A stretch of 64,000 bases of DNA from Hetaerina americana (taxonomy: Eukaryota; Arthropoda; Insecta; Odonata; Calopterygidae), in contig JAKTNV010000003.1 of NCBI GenBank assembly GCA_022747635.1, positions 50,449,475 to 50,513,474 of the forward strand. The letters are read 5' to 3'. The number at the start of each line of letters is the position of its first letter. Position 1 is the stretch's first letter. Below the pieces are notes generated by a model that did not search any database, was not told the origin of the DNA, and saw only the letters and a program-made list of their open reading frames with translations. Below are positions 11,931-22,620 of the stretch, one piece after another. The position numbers and the translations under genes were made by a program.

Positions 11931-12830
11931 GACCTTCGGAAGAGGAGATAGGGGATAGAAGAAGAGGTGGGCGACGGGAAGGGAGGGAGGGGAAGGAGAA
12001 GCAAAAATAAACCCGAGATCCCTTCCCTCCAGAGACAGAGCCGGGACGGCAATAACCAAACGGGGGAAAACGAGAGGATAATATATTTCGAAAGCGTTTT
12101 CATAAACGCCTCGGCCTTAAAAAGAGCGCGGGGCAATTTTACGTCATTTGGGGAGGGAGGGATTTCATACCAGCCGCGAGGGGGAGATCGCGGACTGGAC
12201 CTGCGGGGGGAGAGGGCGAAGGGAGAGGGATGGCGGGAGGGGGATTTGCATTTCACATTCCCTACCGCCGCGGGTGGAGGTCTGGTGTCTGCAAGGTGGG
12301 ACCTCGGAAGGAGGGAATGGGAGAGGAGGTAGGAAGGATTAGAAGGACATGCCTATTTTTTTTTTATTTCTTCGATATCCAGTCCTTGAGTGTGCGCGAT
12401 GTATATTCTTCGCGTGGGTGAGGCTCAGGTTATATATATGCTCGAGGGAACCGAAAAAACACGGCAACGCCGAGGGCCAATCAAGTCACCGGCCGTCTTT
12501 TCCTTCCCCTCCTTCCTCTTACACTCGTTTCAAGCAACCACCCTCTCCTATCCCCCTTATTCCCACCCCCTTGCTTCAAACCTCATCCCTCTCAAGACTT
12601 TAGTCCGCCTCTGCCTAACTCCAACGGGTTGGAGGATGACCCCGGTAATATCACCCGTGCACGCTTCCATTCGCGGTCTGACTCATTACGGCAGTTCGTT
12701 TTTTTTTATCAAGCCAGGGCGAGCGCTGGAAAGATATGCCAGCCAAAACAAAAATTGCTCTTTTGAACCGAAGGTGATTCGAGTCACTGAATTGATGCAT
12801 ATAAACGCTCGGAAATGTGGGGTGTAGGCG
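11931..12830. other. GC-rich island 6 (purine then pyrimidine)
   Basis: The + strand is G/A-rich at about 11940-12340 and C/T-rich at about 12490-12620, so a strand switch lies near 12.4 kb. The longest frames (203 codons antisense from 12256, and 121-145 codons sense) cross the composition change without any recognisable domain. I do not call a gene. Confidence 0.5.
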
Positions 12831-14580
12831 ACAAACCCGTGGGACGACCTCGATTCCGACTTAATATGATGTATGCGTGTGTTTCTTTTTCGTCAGAACG
12901 AGAGTGCAAAATGTTTTGGGCACGACAGCGTTTAATGTCGCTTTCTTTCTTATTTTGCGAAATGATTGCCGGAGAAAATATCGATGCAAAATGTGTAGGG
13001 TGTGGACGAAATATGCGAGGCTTTCCGTAGATAGAGATGGTATCGGCAGTGTAAAATATCCTTAATAAAATTGGTGCCTAAATAGAGCGTTGAGTAAAAT
13101 AATATTTCTTTGTAGAAATCATGAAATTCAGTCCTTTCTCCGAAAGTTCTCATGAAATATTGATAATAAAATGAATTGTGCAGGTAAAGGAGTTTAGCAG
13201 AAATAAATATTTGGAACTAGGCTCAAATATTTTGAACCTATCCCAAAAGTAACAATTTAATGATTGAATTTTTTATGTACGTACGTAATTTCCGTGCGTA
13301 CTTAAATGGTAATAATTAAAATTTCTATGCTGGACTACTATAAGATTGCAGTAATATCTATTGGTAAATAATTAGATTTAATTATCGGTATGATGGAGAA
13401 CTTAGCTAAGAATGATATAGGTTTGTTCCTATACGTGCTAAAGTATGTACCTGCTATTAAGAGAAGTGCTTCAAAATTAATAATTTCTTCATTTAAAAGT
13501 CAAGGCTGTGATTTAAGGTAGAACTTTGGGCAAAAAAGGTGGACAAAAACCTTAATGTCGTTTTAAATGAAGGGAAATCGAAAGCTAAAATAGCTATTTA
13601 GAGCTAAAATATGATTTATTTTAAATTAGTTGGTATTATGCTAAATATAGTTGTTGTATTCTCCTGTTAATCCGATATTAGGAGTGTAACAGCACTTAAT
13701 CTCTAAATCCATAAAAACCTAGCTTGACCAGTAAACGCCTACATATTGCCATATGTGTGCAAATATTATTACTCAACATTTCAATACAATGATGAGGAAA
13801 TCATAAATTATACTAGTATGTTAATTTCACATTGAATTAAGCTATATTGGACGAGTTTATTCTAGTAGCTTCGTAGAAATGTGCATATTTACGAAATTTC
13901 TGAAACATATACGGATAAATTGTTTATTTACCTAATCATATATGCATTTCGCTTTTTTGTATTTATCATTATTTCGTGCGTTAAGGCTATGGCTAAAATT
14001 GTATTTTCAGACTGATTATGAAAAGGTTCAAATATCGTCCTTTCAAGTAAATTGGGTTATTTATCATTAAATGAGGCAATAATCATAAATAGCCTCTTTC
14101 TAGGCATAAATTGAGGTTTTAATTGATTGTCACATTGAATAAAGACCTAAATATAAGGCTCGAGGTCCTAAGTGGAATTCCGCTCTGTTAAACACGGTAA
14201 TATGCTGGTCAACGATTAATCAATTAAAGTTCATACATTTTTTAAATAACCTTTTCCGTTAGCAAAAATGGTGCGGATTTTAGTTGGTGAAATTTTGGTT
14301 TATATGACAATGTTAATGTAATATTTCAATTAAGAACGAAAGATTAAATTTAAATGAGGCTGTAAACATTGAGGACAAAGAGTTACTCTGGAAATTAGCA
14401 TCTACCCTGTATCCCAGAAAAGCCGAGAAACGTTGACCCACGGGCGTCGGTGTCGGAGAAATTAACGACGGCAAATACGCACTTGATTCTACCGCCGCGA
14501 GGAAGGAAGAAATCATCCGTGTCGCATAATCTTTTGGCTCTAAAGTTTACCTTCGGAGTTTGGCGGTTCCCTTATCTGCT
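12831..14580. other. AT-rich non-coding stretch
   Basis: About 1.7 kb of AT-rich DNA with only short frames (60-71 codons) and no identifiable repeat, RNA or coding motif. Confidence 0.5.
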
Positions 14581-14589
14581 AACCAATAC

Positions 14590-15310
14590 TTCATAAAAAC
14601 AAACGGGAAATCGACGTGCCGAAACCGGGAGGGTTAAGTATTACAACAAAATAAAGGGAAAAAGATTCCACGGCGAAAGGAAGAGCAGAGTATGGGGGAA
14701 GGGGCAGCGTTGCCGCAAAAAACCAGGCGTTGCACAGAAAACAAACTCGGTCCCATCGCCGCGCGCCGTCCGAGGAGAACAAGACTTTTGGGATCCTTCG
14801 GTACGGGCCGGTAATCACCCGGTCGAGGGCGTTCCTCATTCCCTCGAAATACTCCCTTTTATCGACGCTAACACGCCAACCTCCAAACCCCCCCCGCCCA
14901 CCCACCCACCTGAACACGCAAACACACACACTCGCCCCATCTAAAAAATTCCCGTCCTATCTCTGCACCTCCACACCCACCCGACCATCTCCCTCTCCCT
15001 TCGAATTTTTCCCGTTCCCAGCTTTCCTTCCTCCTCCACCTGAAGAGTGTTCCAAGCATGGGCATCCCTCCCTCCACCCCGGGCACCATGCCCCCCCCCT
15101 ACCCTCCCCATGTCTCCCCAATGCGCCCTCAGCGCGGCGGCCAGCATTCGTGGCGCTGTGCGGGGCCCACACCCGGTCGGACCTCCCACTCACGTGGAAC
15201 CACCTCCGCGGGGCGAATAATGTAATCCCCTGGGGGGGTGGGAGGGAGTGATTCTCGGAACCTTCTCGCTGTTTTCCCCTCTCGATGCGGCTTTTGTGTG
15301 TTTAAAAGGA
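14590..15310. other. GC-rich polypyrimidine island 7
   Basis: The + strand becomes C-rich from about 14860 to 15120, with C runs near 14890 and 15090 and CpG-containing ends. A 173-codon frame (14730-15251) and its antisense partners are Pro/Ser/Thr-rich or Gly/Arg-rich and overlap one another. No gene is supported. Confidence 0.55.
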
Positions 15311-16263
15311 TTTGAATTATAGGATCCAGTGGTGTGGAGTTCCCTTTTCTCGCTCGCTCGTTTGCTTCTTTCGGCGGATATTCTGCCGAGTGCGGGAATT
15401 ATTAGGGAAAATATTTCGAGAAAATATGAGGTTATTATTGATAACTCTGGAACAATATTCAGAATTGGCAGTGATATCAACCTATTTGAGGAGAAGATTA
15501 ATTGGAAAGTCTACTCTAATGTTTTGCCTCGTGATTTCGGTTATCATAACGCTCATGTTGATATTGTGAAAGTACCTTCTAATTTTGTTGCATCTACAAA
15601 TAACGGAAATGGCCTATTTTAGATGCTCTTAATACGAAGTATTGTAACAGTTGAGTCGCATACATACACTTTGCATACATTTTCCATACGGCAGCTTTGT
15701 TAAACTACTAACTGTAGGATTGGGATGTTATTGATTGTGTACATTTTTATTTTTACTTCGTATATTTCAGTGAATCAATATGATTAAATATTGTGGTAAT
15801 GTGCGTCATTATTTATTTACTATCTGTGTGTATTGCAAATATTATTTAGAGTGGCGAAGATAGTTAAATCAAAACTATAAACTATATCTCTGCAGCTGTA
15901 TACCGTCGGCCAAAATTAAATCAATCCTCAGGTGAGCGTTGAAATAACTGAAATGCCGTGCGTCTCAGGAATTGAGTCTGAGGCATTGAAGTTGACAGGG
16001 AACTAGAATAACCTTACCACCATAGTTTTTCTTATTGCTTATTACATTTATTAGCACTTGCTCAACGATTCGACCATTTACAATAAAGTTTTGACGATAG
16101 GAACAATTTATTTCCGATCCGACGGTCTTTAAAACCTAAGCACTACAGTAAGGGAATACGGTGTGCCACAAATGAACTACATCCCTGTAATTAAATAAAA
16201 CAGATTTGGAATAGTTTACTCTAACTAATTGCTGAATCATGAATCACGTATATTCTTATTATT
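15311..16263. other. Non-coding stretch
   Basis: A frame of 97 codons (15329-15622) opens here but has no recognisable domain and no supporting splice context. The rest is AT-rich with nothing to report. Confidence 0.4.
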
Positions 16264-16345
16264 TACGTAGCACCCTGCAATCCATGGCTAGGGTGTGTGG
16301 CAGGGGGTAATTCAATCATTTGGAACAGACCTCACTCTACTCGTG
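16264..16345 (-). mobile_element. Solo 3'-end fragment of a LINE (LINE B type)
   Basis: The + strand reads GGCTAGGGTGTGTGGCAGGGGG. This closely matches the 3'-untranslated region of the LINE at 49.9-51.6 kb, where the same block occurs twice. In antisense it gives the CCCCCTGCCACACACC type of 3' end seen in CR1-like elements of arthropods. Only about 80 bp remain, consistent with a severely 5'-truncated insertion. Confidence 0.6.
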
Positions 16346-16609
16346 TCAATTTTAGTTTCCTGAAGACAAAATGAGCGAGAGGAAGTAATGTTTAGACGCA
16401 CATAGTGCATTGGGATAATATGATGCACTTTTATCGTCCCTAAACCGGTTTAAACCAGTTACTTGTCCCAGGAGATATTGAGTAGTGCAATAAAAGAAGC
16501 CGGCAGTTTATGTGCATGTGATGACTTCATGTCCATCCAGGTATACTCAAAACCCAAACTCAAAGCCATCCATTTTATACCCCAAATACATACATTTTCT
16601 TCAAGTTTC
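16346..16609. other. Short spacer
   Basis: Mixed-composition sequence between the LINE fragment and the next polypyrimidine island. Nothing was recognised. Confidence 0.4.
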
Positions 16610-17270
16610 CCACGATTCTCACCTCCGCAACACTTTGTTTGCCCTCGCTCGTCCGCGCGAGTCTTATCTCTCCTCCCCAGCATTTCTCCCCACCCCTCTT
16701 TCACTCCTCGACTCTCGTTTCACCCACCCCTCTTGTCCTCCCCAGCACGAGCCACATATATCTCCTAGCATCACTACCGTCCAAAAGCCACCCACGCACT
16801 CAAAAAAGAGCGTGCCAACGCAAAATTCCCACCCTCCGCGTGGCGAGAGGGCCGTGATTTGGATTCGATAAATCACGCCCTCTTAGAGCGATTACTCCCC
16901 TACCCCACGCACCCACGCCCTACTCTCTCTCCCCGCCCCCATCTTACCCCATCCTTCTTGCGGGCCCCCACCTCCTCACGGTCCCCCCCCTCAATCCTCC
17001 TCTCCCTGGTTTGTCCCCCGAGGGGCCAGAAGTTGCGCCTCCAAAGCACCCCTCCCCCGCCACTCTCTTCCCCCTCCTTTGCACTCCCGTGACTATCGTG
17101 CATCTCCTTTTCTCTTTCTGTGTTACCACTCCCTTACCTCCTCCCTTCCAATTACCAACAGCAGCAGGAGGGAAGAAATGGAAGTTTCCCTCTCTCTCTC
17201 TCCTTCTCTCACGCCTTAGTACACTGGCGATTGGCTTTGCTCCAGATTGTTGGAAGAGGGCGGGGGAGGG
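16610..17270. other. GC-rich polypyrimidine island 8
   Basis: C/T-rich on the + strand over about 600 bp, with a CT simple repeat near 17188-17215. The overlapping 119-, 101- and 91-codon frames are Pro/Ser-rich. The island ends in a CCAAT/GC-box/TATA-like cluster (17230-17277). Confidence 0.6.
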
Positions 17271-17277
17271 GTATAAA
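17230..17277 (+). promoter_or_regulatory. Possible core promoter: inverted CCAAT, GC box, TATA
   Basis: ATTGG (inverted CCAAT) is at 17230-17234, GGGCGGGGG at 17258-17266 and TATAAA at 17272-17277, in canonical order and spacing at the border of a GC-rich island. No convincing downstream gene or initiator is seen within 100 bp, so this is only a candidate. The GC box may simply belong to the G-rich tract. Confidence 0.25.
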
Positions 17278-17299
17278 CAAGCACAAAAAAGGATTTCAA

Positions 17300-19270
17300 A
17301 TAAACCTGAACCTTGAAATCTGCACTGCGAGACTCACAGCTGCGCCTGAGGATATATTGCATATCTCCATATTCATGAGAACATCAAATTTGTAAAAATA
17401 ACTCGCAGGTATTATAAGGATTGGTGGCATTTCTGACTTGGAGACTGCCCACTTCGTAATGTGTCGTATTAGTCCTATTAGTGTAAAAACACTTGGTGCT
17501 AAAAGTTTAGTGTTTGCAGATTATAAAAAAATCCCCATTTACAAGTATTATTTGAAACAAAATGTAAGGTATTGCTTATATGCGGGTTAGACTTACTCTG
17601 TAATCTTGTTGCATCAAAGTTCCAGATTTGTGCCCGTTATTTATAATGATGTGATCTTAACGAAGTGCCTAATGTGTATAAGAGTAATTTTTTTCAAACC
17701 TTAATTTTCGGTGACATTTTGCCTTAGATAATTGCATTAATTATTCGGGAAAGACGATTAAATTTTCCTGAAATAATATTTAATTAACCTGTATTTGCAG
17801 AAAATTCGCTATTGATTTTCAATTTAGTCGTAAAAAGACACATTTACACAGCTGTTTAACGCTGTTTAACGCTGTTTAATGCATGTATATTATTGCCAGT
17901 GCAATTATCTAGCTTAAACAGTTTAACAAATCAAGGCGCTATGGTAAAGAAGAATAAAATATGCCAATTTTTATCGAGATGGGAAGGGCGACAGGGATGT
18001 GATTAAACAGCTGTGAAAATGCACAGAAATCATTACTGTGAATTAGTTACGAGTTAATGCAACTCGATTTTTGGAGTAGGTTTTTCACACTTAATAGTAG
18101 AGTGTATCTGCCACATTTTTCACTCATATGGTGGTGGCTGGAGTCTGCGGACATGGCAGCATTGGAAATGTGCAGCGAGCATAAGCGTCTACATTTACCT
18201 TTCCTTCAAGGTTTAGTGAATAAGAAAACAAATTCTCCAACATTTTACCCACCAATTTAATAAAATAAAACTAATTTTTAGCTTTCACAATTTTGACTGA
18301 AATACAATCTTAATGTACACTTCGCTTTTCAGGCAATAATTAATTTGGTTTATGTAAGCATCTGCGAATCGACCGATAAAGCATTTTAGGAGCCTTTTTA
18401 TATTTTATACGGATGCACTCCCCGATAAAAAAGCTCTCCTCTTAAATATATACACATTTCGAGTGAGCAGAAAATAATACTGTTAATCCGATCTCTCCAA
18501 AGTTATCTCTTACCAAATGGTTACTTTTAAGGACCGTCGTACGAGAACTTCTCCATGCGTGAAGTTTTAGGTTCATGCATTGGACTCCTTTTCTCCTGTA
18601 TCATATGTCCACTCACTTCGTGACCTTTCTTAAAATAAGCTCGTATTTATCGCTTCACCATTTAAGTGTCTGTCTCCGAAATGTGTGCGAGGACATTATT
18701 TAAGCATTAAACATCCTCAAAAACTGCAAGCCCTTAATTCCCTTGGTTAAGCCATCAGGATACGTCACCACGATTAGAATATTAACCATTACCAGGGTGA
18801 AATTAAGAACGATAAATGCAAAGGAATAGTAATATGGAATTGAAACATTCTGGAAAATGCCATGTGGAGGTTGAATAATTATATGAAGGTTACGAGTAGT
18901 GATGCATTGTAGATCAATTATTTATTCTTTGTTAATAAATGGTGTATCTAATTATTGACCAGTTAGGTTTGTTACGTATGGAAATTGAAGAATTGGTAAC
19001 CAGTCAACTACACTTTATATGATGAACACAGATATAGATTAAATGAAAGAGGAAACATTTGACAAGGGATAGATTACTATACAAATCACCTTTTAGCGTA
19101 CTTTTGACGAGGACGTGCGTTCATTTTAGTCTTTCCACTGGAGTATTCAAAGAGGCACACCCGTACTGTTATCGGCTATTAAAGGAGGACCACTTAATGA
19201 AGCAGTAAGAATTAATTAAAGGAAATCAAAATTAAATGAATATATATGGCCTTTCGTAACGCGATACCTC
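17300..19270. other. AT-rich non-coding stretch
   Basis: About 2 kb of AT-rich sequence. Apart from a small tandem repeat at 17851-17880 I see no gene, RNA or mobile element. Confidence 0.5.
17851..17880. repeat. 10-bp tandem repeat, three copies
   Basis: GCTGTTTAAC is repeated exactly twice, then once with a final T. A further partial copy of the sequence precedes it (ACAGCTGTTT spans the left border). Confidence 0.85.
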
Positions 19271-19430
19271 GCGTCGTCTCTGAGTAAATAGCGGGAGAGG
19301 AAGAAAGGAAATTCGTGCCAAAACCTTCCGGGGGAGGGAGTCGGTGGGGGATGCAGGAAAGACGAGGGAGTCAAGATACAACAGAGTGAAGCAGATGGGA
19401 AAGGGGTAGTTTCAGGGAGAACTATGACAG
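19271..19430. other. Small purine-rich patch
   Basis: A short G/A-rich segment on the + strand inside AT-rich DNA, resembling a miniature version of the larger islands. Confidence 0.4.
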
Positions 19431-19789
19431 AAAAACTCACCAAAGTAATATTTTTTTGCCTGCTGTAGCTCATTTGTTATTCATTTGAAACTTTAGGAGG
19501 AAATTAAGAAGGCGGTGGAGGAAACATGAACGAACCATTCAACGGCCAACAGTGGTGGAATCTAAATGGAGGAGGAGAAGTGATTGTGAACTATGAATTT
19601 GTTAAGAGTTTTTGGGTACAACTGAGGAGGTTTTAAGTATGTGTGCATATTTGAATTCAACCACCCTGGGGTTATCGACCTATTTTATAATTAAAAACAT
19701 CGGGAATGAGCATAAAGTTTGTTCCTAGCATGCAAGTAATATAGAAAATCTCCTTACACGTTCCTTATTTTTTTAAGGTAATTTACCGG
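19431..19789. other. AT-rich spacer
   Basis: No feature was recognised between the small purine patch and the 3' end of the first LINE A copy. Confidence 0.4.
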
Positions 19790-20527
19790 TTAAGGTAGGT
19801 TTTTGGATGGACACAACTACCAAACAAATATTTTATTACTCCTACAGAACACAAAATCCATCATCCTACTCTATATCAGGTCCCTCTTCATCTCTGAGTA
19901 CTTTCTTCCTCCCTTCATCCCATCCAACATCCCTATCCTATTCCTTCCCTTTCCTCTTTTGCCCAACATTCTACCCTCTATCACAGTCTTCAACATCCCA
20001 CAGCCGGTCAACACCCCCTTCATCCACTTTTCCTGCCTCCATAGGATCGCTCCCAAAAAACCCCTCTCTTCGCCCACCATACCAAGTACTTCCTCATTTG
20101 TTTTCTTTTCTGTCCATTTCACCTTCTCCATTCTTCTCCACACCCACATTTCAAAAGCCTCCAATCTACGTCTATCCTCCTGCTTCAATGACCACGTTTC
20201 CGCACCGTACATAGCTACGCTCCATATCAAAGTTTTTACGAGTCTTTTCTTAACATCCTTACTCAAAGTCCCTGTCATCAACTCCCTCCTCCTTGTGAAA
20301 GCCTCTTTGCCTAGCGCAATTCTTCTCCTTACGTCCCTACTACTTTGACCGTGTTGGTCCAAAACACTACCGAGATACGTAAACTGTTCTACCTGCTCTA
20401 GTTTTTGCCCTCCTACTTTAATGTTAAGCTTAGCCTTTTTCTTTCTAGAAAATCGCATAACCTTTGTTTTATTAATATCGATTCTCATCCCATACCTGTC
20501 GCTCACGTTCCTTATATCAACCAAAAG
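19790..20527 (-). mobile_element. LINE A copy 1: 5'-truncated non-LTR retrotransposon
   Basis: This - strand element keeps only the C-terminal part of its reverse transcriptase plus a 3'-untranslated region of about 80 bp. Its 3' end, TCCATCCAAAAACCTACCTT in antisense, is shared almost exactly with the neighbouring copy that begins at 20728. The 5' truncation falls just inside the reverse transcriptase, as is usual for LINE insertions. No clear target-site duplication was found. Confidence 0.85.
19871..20527 (-). pseudogene. Reverse transcriptase C-terminal fragment (LINE A)
   Basis: An uninterrupted antisense frame of about 217 codons. It starts in the segment after the catalytic FADD box (SDRYGMRIDINKTKVM). 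Typical C-terminal motifs follow in order: FTYLGSVLD, RRRIALGKEAFTRRREL, WSVAMYGAETWSL, LEAFEMWVWRRMEK. They end in a WxEKxxNEEVL / GRMxGKRGKGRNRIGMLD tail. These belong to endonuclease-reverse transcriptases of non-LTR retrotransposons. The catalytic palm and endonuclease are missing, so the product cannot retrotranspose. The frame is remarkably intact compared with the decayed copy next door, which suggests more recent insertion. Confidence 0.88.
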
Positions 20528-20727
20528 TAAATCTATATACTAATGACAAATATAAGTTATTGCCATTGCTATTAAAATGTGACGTGAAGTTATGTGATCT
20601 TCGAAACGATTTTACATTTGTTGACGTCACCAAATGCTATCTTAACGTCATTGTATCAACTCGAACTAAAATGATTTGAAAATTTAATTTATCACTTTCT
20701 TTTTAATTTGATAGCCTAACGTTTAAA
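20528..20727. other. Spacer between two LINE A copies
   Basis: About 200 bp of AT-rich sequence separates the truncated 5' end of copy 1 from the 3' end of copy 2. I recognise nothing in it. Confidence 0.5.
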
Positions 20728-20929
20728 AGGTAGGCTTTTGGATGGACAAAAAAAAATTTTGACGCACATGCAATTTTTAGCCTCTAATAATAAGATAGAA
20801 CCTGGAGCTCCACATTGGAATAAAATGTTCCTCTATTCCGCAATCATTCTACTCCCTTCATTCCGTCTAATATTCCTATCCTATTCCTAGCCTACCCCTA
20901 CCTCGCCAGCCCAACGTCCTCCCCTATAT

Positions 20930-21290
20930 AACAGCCTATAACATACCGTTGCCAATCAAAATTCTCGGCATCCATATTTTCTGCTTCCTTTAAATATCTT
21001 CCAACAACGATCACTCTTCCCCTCCATGCTTAGTATTTTTCGTTTGTTTCCCTTCCTATCCAATTAACTTTTCTTCCGTTCTTCCCCACATAAACATCTC
21101 AGAAGTCTCCATTTACGCTTTTAATTTTGTTTTAATGACCAAGCTTCCGCCCCGCATGAAACCACGCACCATATAAAAGTTTTCGCTAGTCTTTCCTAAA
21201 TATCCTTACTCAGCATTTCCGTCATCAACTCCCTTCTCTTTGTGAAAACTTCTTTACCCAACGAAATTTTCCTTTCATTTCTTCCTTACG
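20930..21290 (-). pseudogene. LINE A copy 2 reverse transcriptase C-terminal remnant
   Basis: Broken-frame similarity to copy 1: LGKEVFTKRRELMTEMLSKDI near 21260-21200, then an EEKLIG-type segment near 21060. It starts abruptly after the endonuclease linker, which marks the internal deletion. Confidence 0.75.
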
Positions 21291-21559
21291 TCAATCTGTT
21301 TAATCATCTCATCCGTAATCCGTGTTTTACTTGTCCTTTTTCTATCTACTGTTGCTATAGTCTTGATCGAGGCATTTGATATTTCTTATTTGACGTGTTA
21401 TCATCTTTATTCTACCTACCTCATCTCCTTGTCCCTTATGATAATTTTTATTCCTCTTTCTTCTAGCATCCCTCCCATTTTCCTCCGAGTTAATGCTTAT
21501 ACATTTCGTTTCTTCAACCGCCTTCTCTGGTTTATCCTCTTGAACTTGACGTCACATTT

Positions 21560-22250
21560 TATTGGTACTAAATTATGATCAGAATCAGCATACCATCCCG
21601 GGAAACTGCGAATGAATCACGCCGTTCCTAAAACTGTACCTAACCATAATATAGTCTAAGTGATATATTTATGAATGCCCGGGCATTTCCCATGTCTCGT
21701 ATACCTATGCCTACTGTGGTGTTTAAACCAGATATTCGTTATGATTAAACCCTGTATCCTACAGAACTCAATTTCATTCTCCCGCAGTCATTCCCTGTTA
21801 CTAAACTATAATCCCCCACCTCATCTCTTCCTTTATCTACTACCGTGTTCCAATCCTACATCGCTATCCTGTGTTTCCCTTCAGGAACATGCGCAATCAT
21901 GTACCCTTGAGTGATTGCATACCCTGTCAATTTCTGCCTCCCTACGATTGATCGGTGGTATACAGTCCTGAAAGATGTTGGTTCAGCTTTTACTTCAACT
22001 AAAAATATTCCATCAATCCCTTGGTCTATTTTTACTACGCTTCCTCCTACCTTTTGTTCAGTATTAATGCCAACCCTCGCTGAATCTCTTGCCACCCGCT
22101 ACAAAATACTTTACACCTATTGCAGCAGTAATTTCCGCTGTTCTCTTATCTCAATCCGCAGAGCCATAAAATAACTGTGTTTCCTCAGTCCATTTCCCGA
22201 TTTTTACTACCTTATTTTTTTGTCCTAAAGTTCAAAGTCCCTAACTGTTT
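21560..22250 (-). pseudogene. LINE A apurinic-type endonuclease remnant
   Basis: The antisense translation in broken frames shows hallmarks of the LINE endonuclease domain. Near 21720-21640 it reads a HSRHRYT segment, where the family has HxRHxYTW. Near 21600-21560 it reads PGWYADSDHNLV, containing the catalytic SDH triad region of the APE-like fold. Upstream near 22180-21990 there is a WTEETQLFYGSAD-like segment. Stops and frameshifts interrupt it, so it is a pseudogene. The domain normally nicks target DNA to prime reverse transcription. Confidence 0.8.
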
Positions 22251-22620
22251 CGGTACCCTTTTGTGTCTTCCTCTTTACTGTTGCTGTCGACCCCGATTTG
22301 CAAGGATTTCGTGTGATGACGATCTCGGAAGACTTGCAACATCCGTTATCGGGCACGACACAAGGTTGAGTGGGTCTAGTTCCCTAATTTACGAAGAGTT
22401 TTTTATCGCGACACCATCCCTCAGGTGGCCGCCGCACTGGGGTAAGATGCCTTTGCAGGCGCCTCACTGAGGAACAGACCCTCCGAGGATAGTCTTTCGT
22501 CTAGCTCCTACTTTTCAACCTAAGTGGCACGGTACTTATCAGGTGTTATCACTGCTTCGACGAGCACAGCTCTACGTCAGGATGCACAAGCCCTGCCACA
22601 AACGTCAAGGTTGTATTTCA

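Larger units (their letters stand above)
20728..22620 (-). mobile_element. LINE A copy 2: decayed, internally deleted
   Basis: Read antisense from about 22620, the element has a 5' leader, then endonuclease remnants (about 22480-21560), a short linker (about 21350-21290), then the reverse transcriptase C-terminus (about 21280-20950) and the same 3' end as copy 1. The linker (TRITDEMIKQID) joins directly to the segment equivalent to RRRIALGKEAFTRRREL of copy 1, so the whole catalytic reverse transcriptase core is absent. Many stops and frameshifts show age. The copy is non-autonomous and dead. The 5' limit is uncertain by about 100 bp. Confidence 0.8.
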
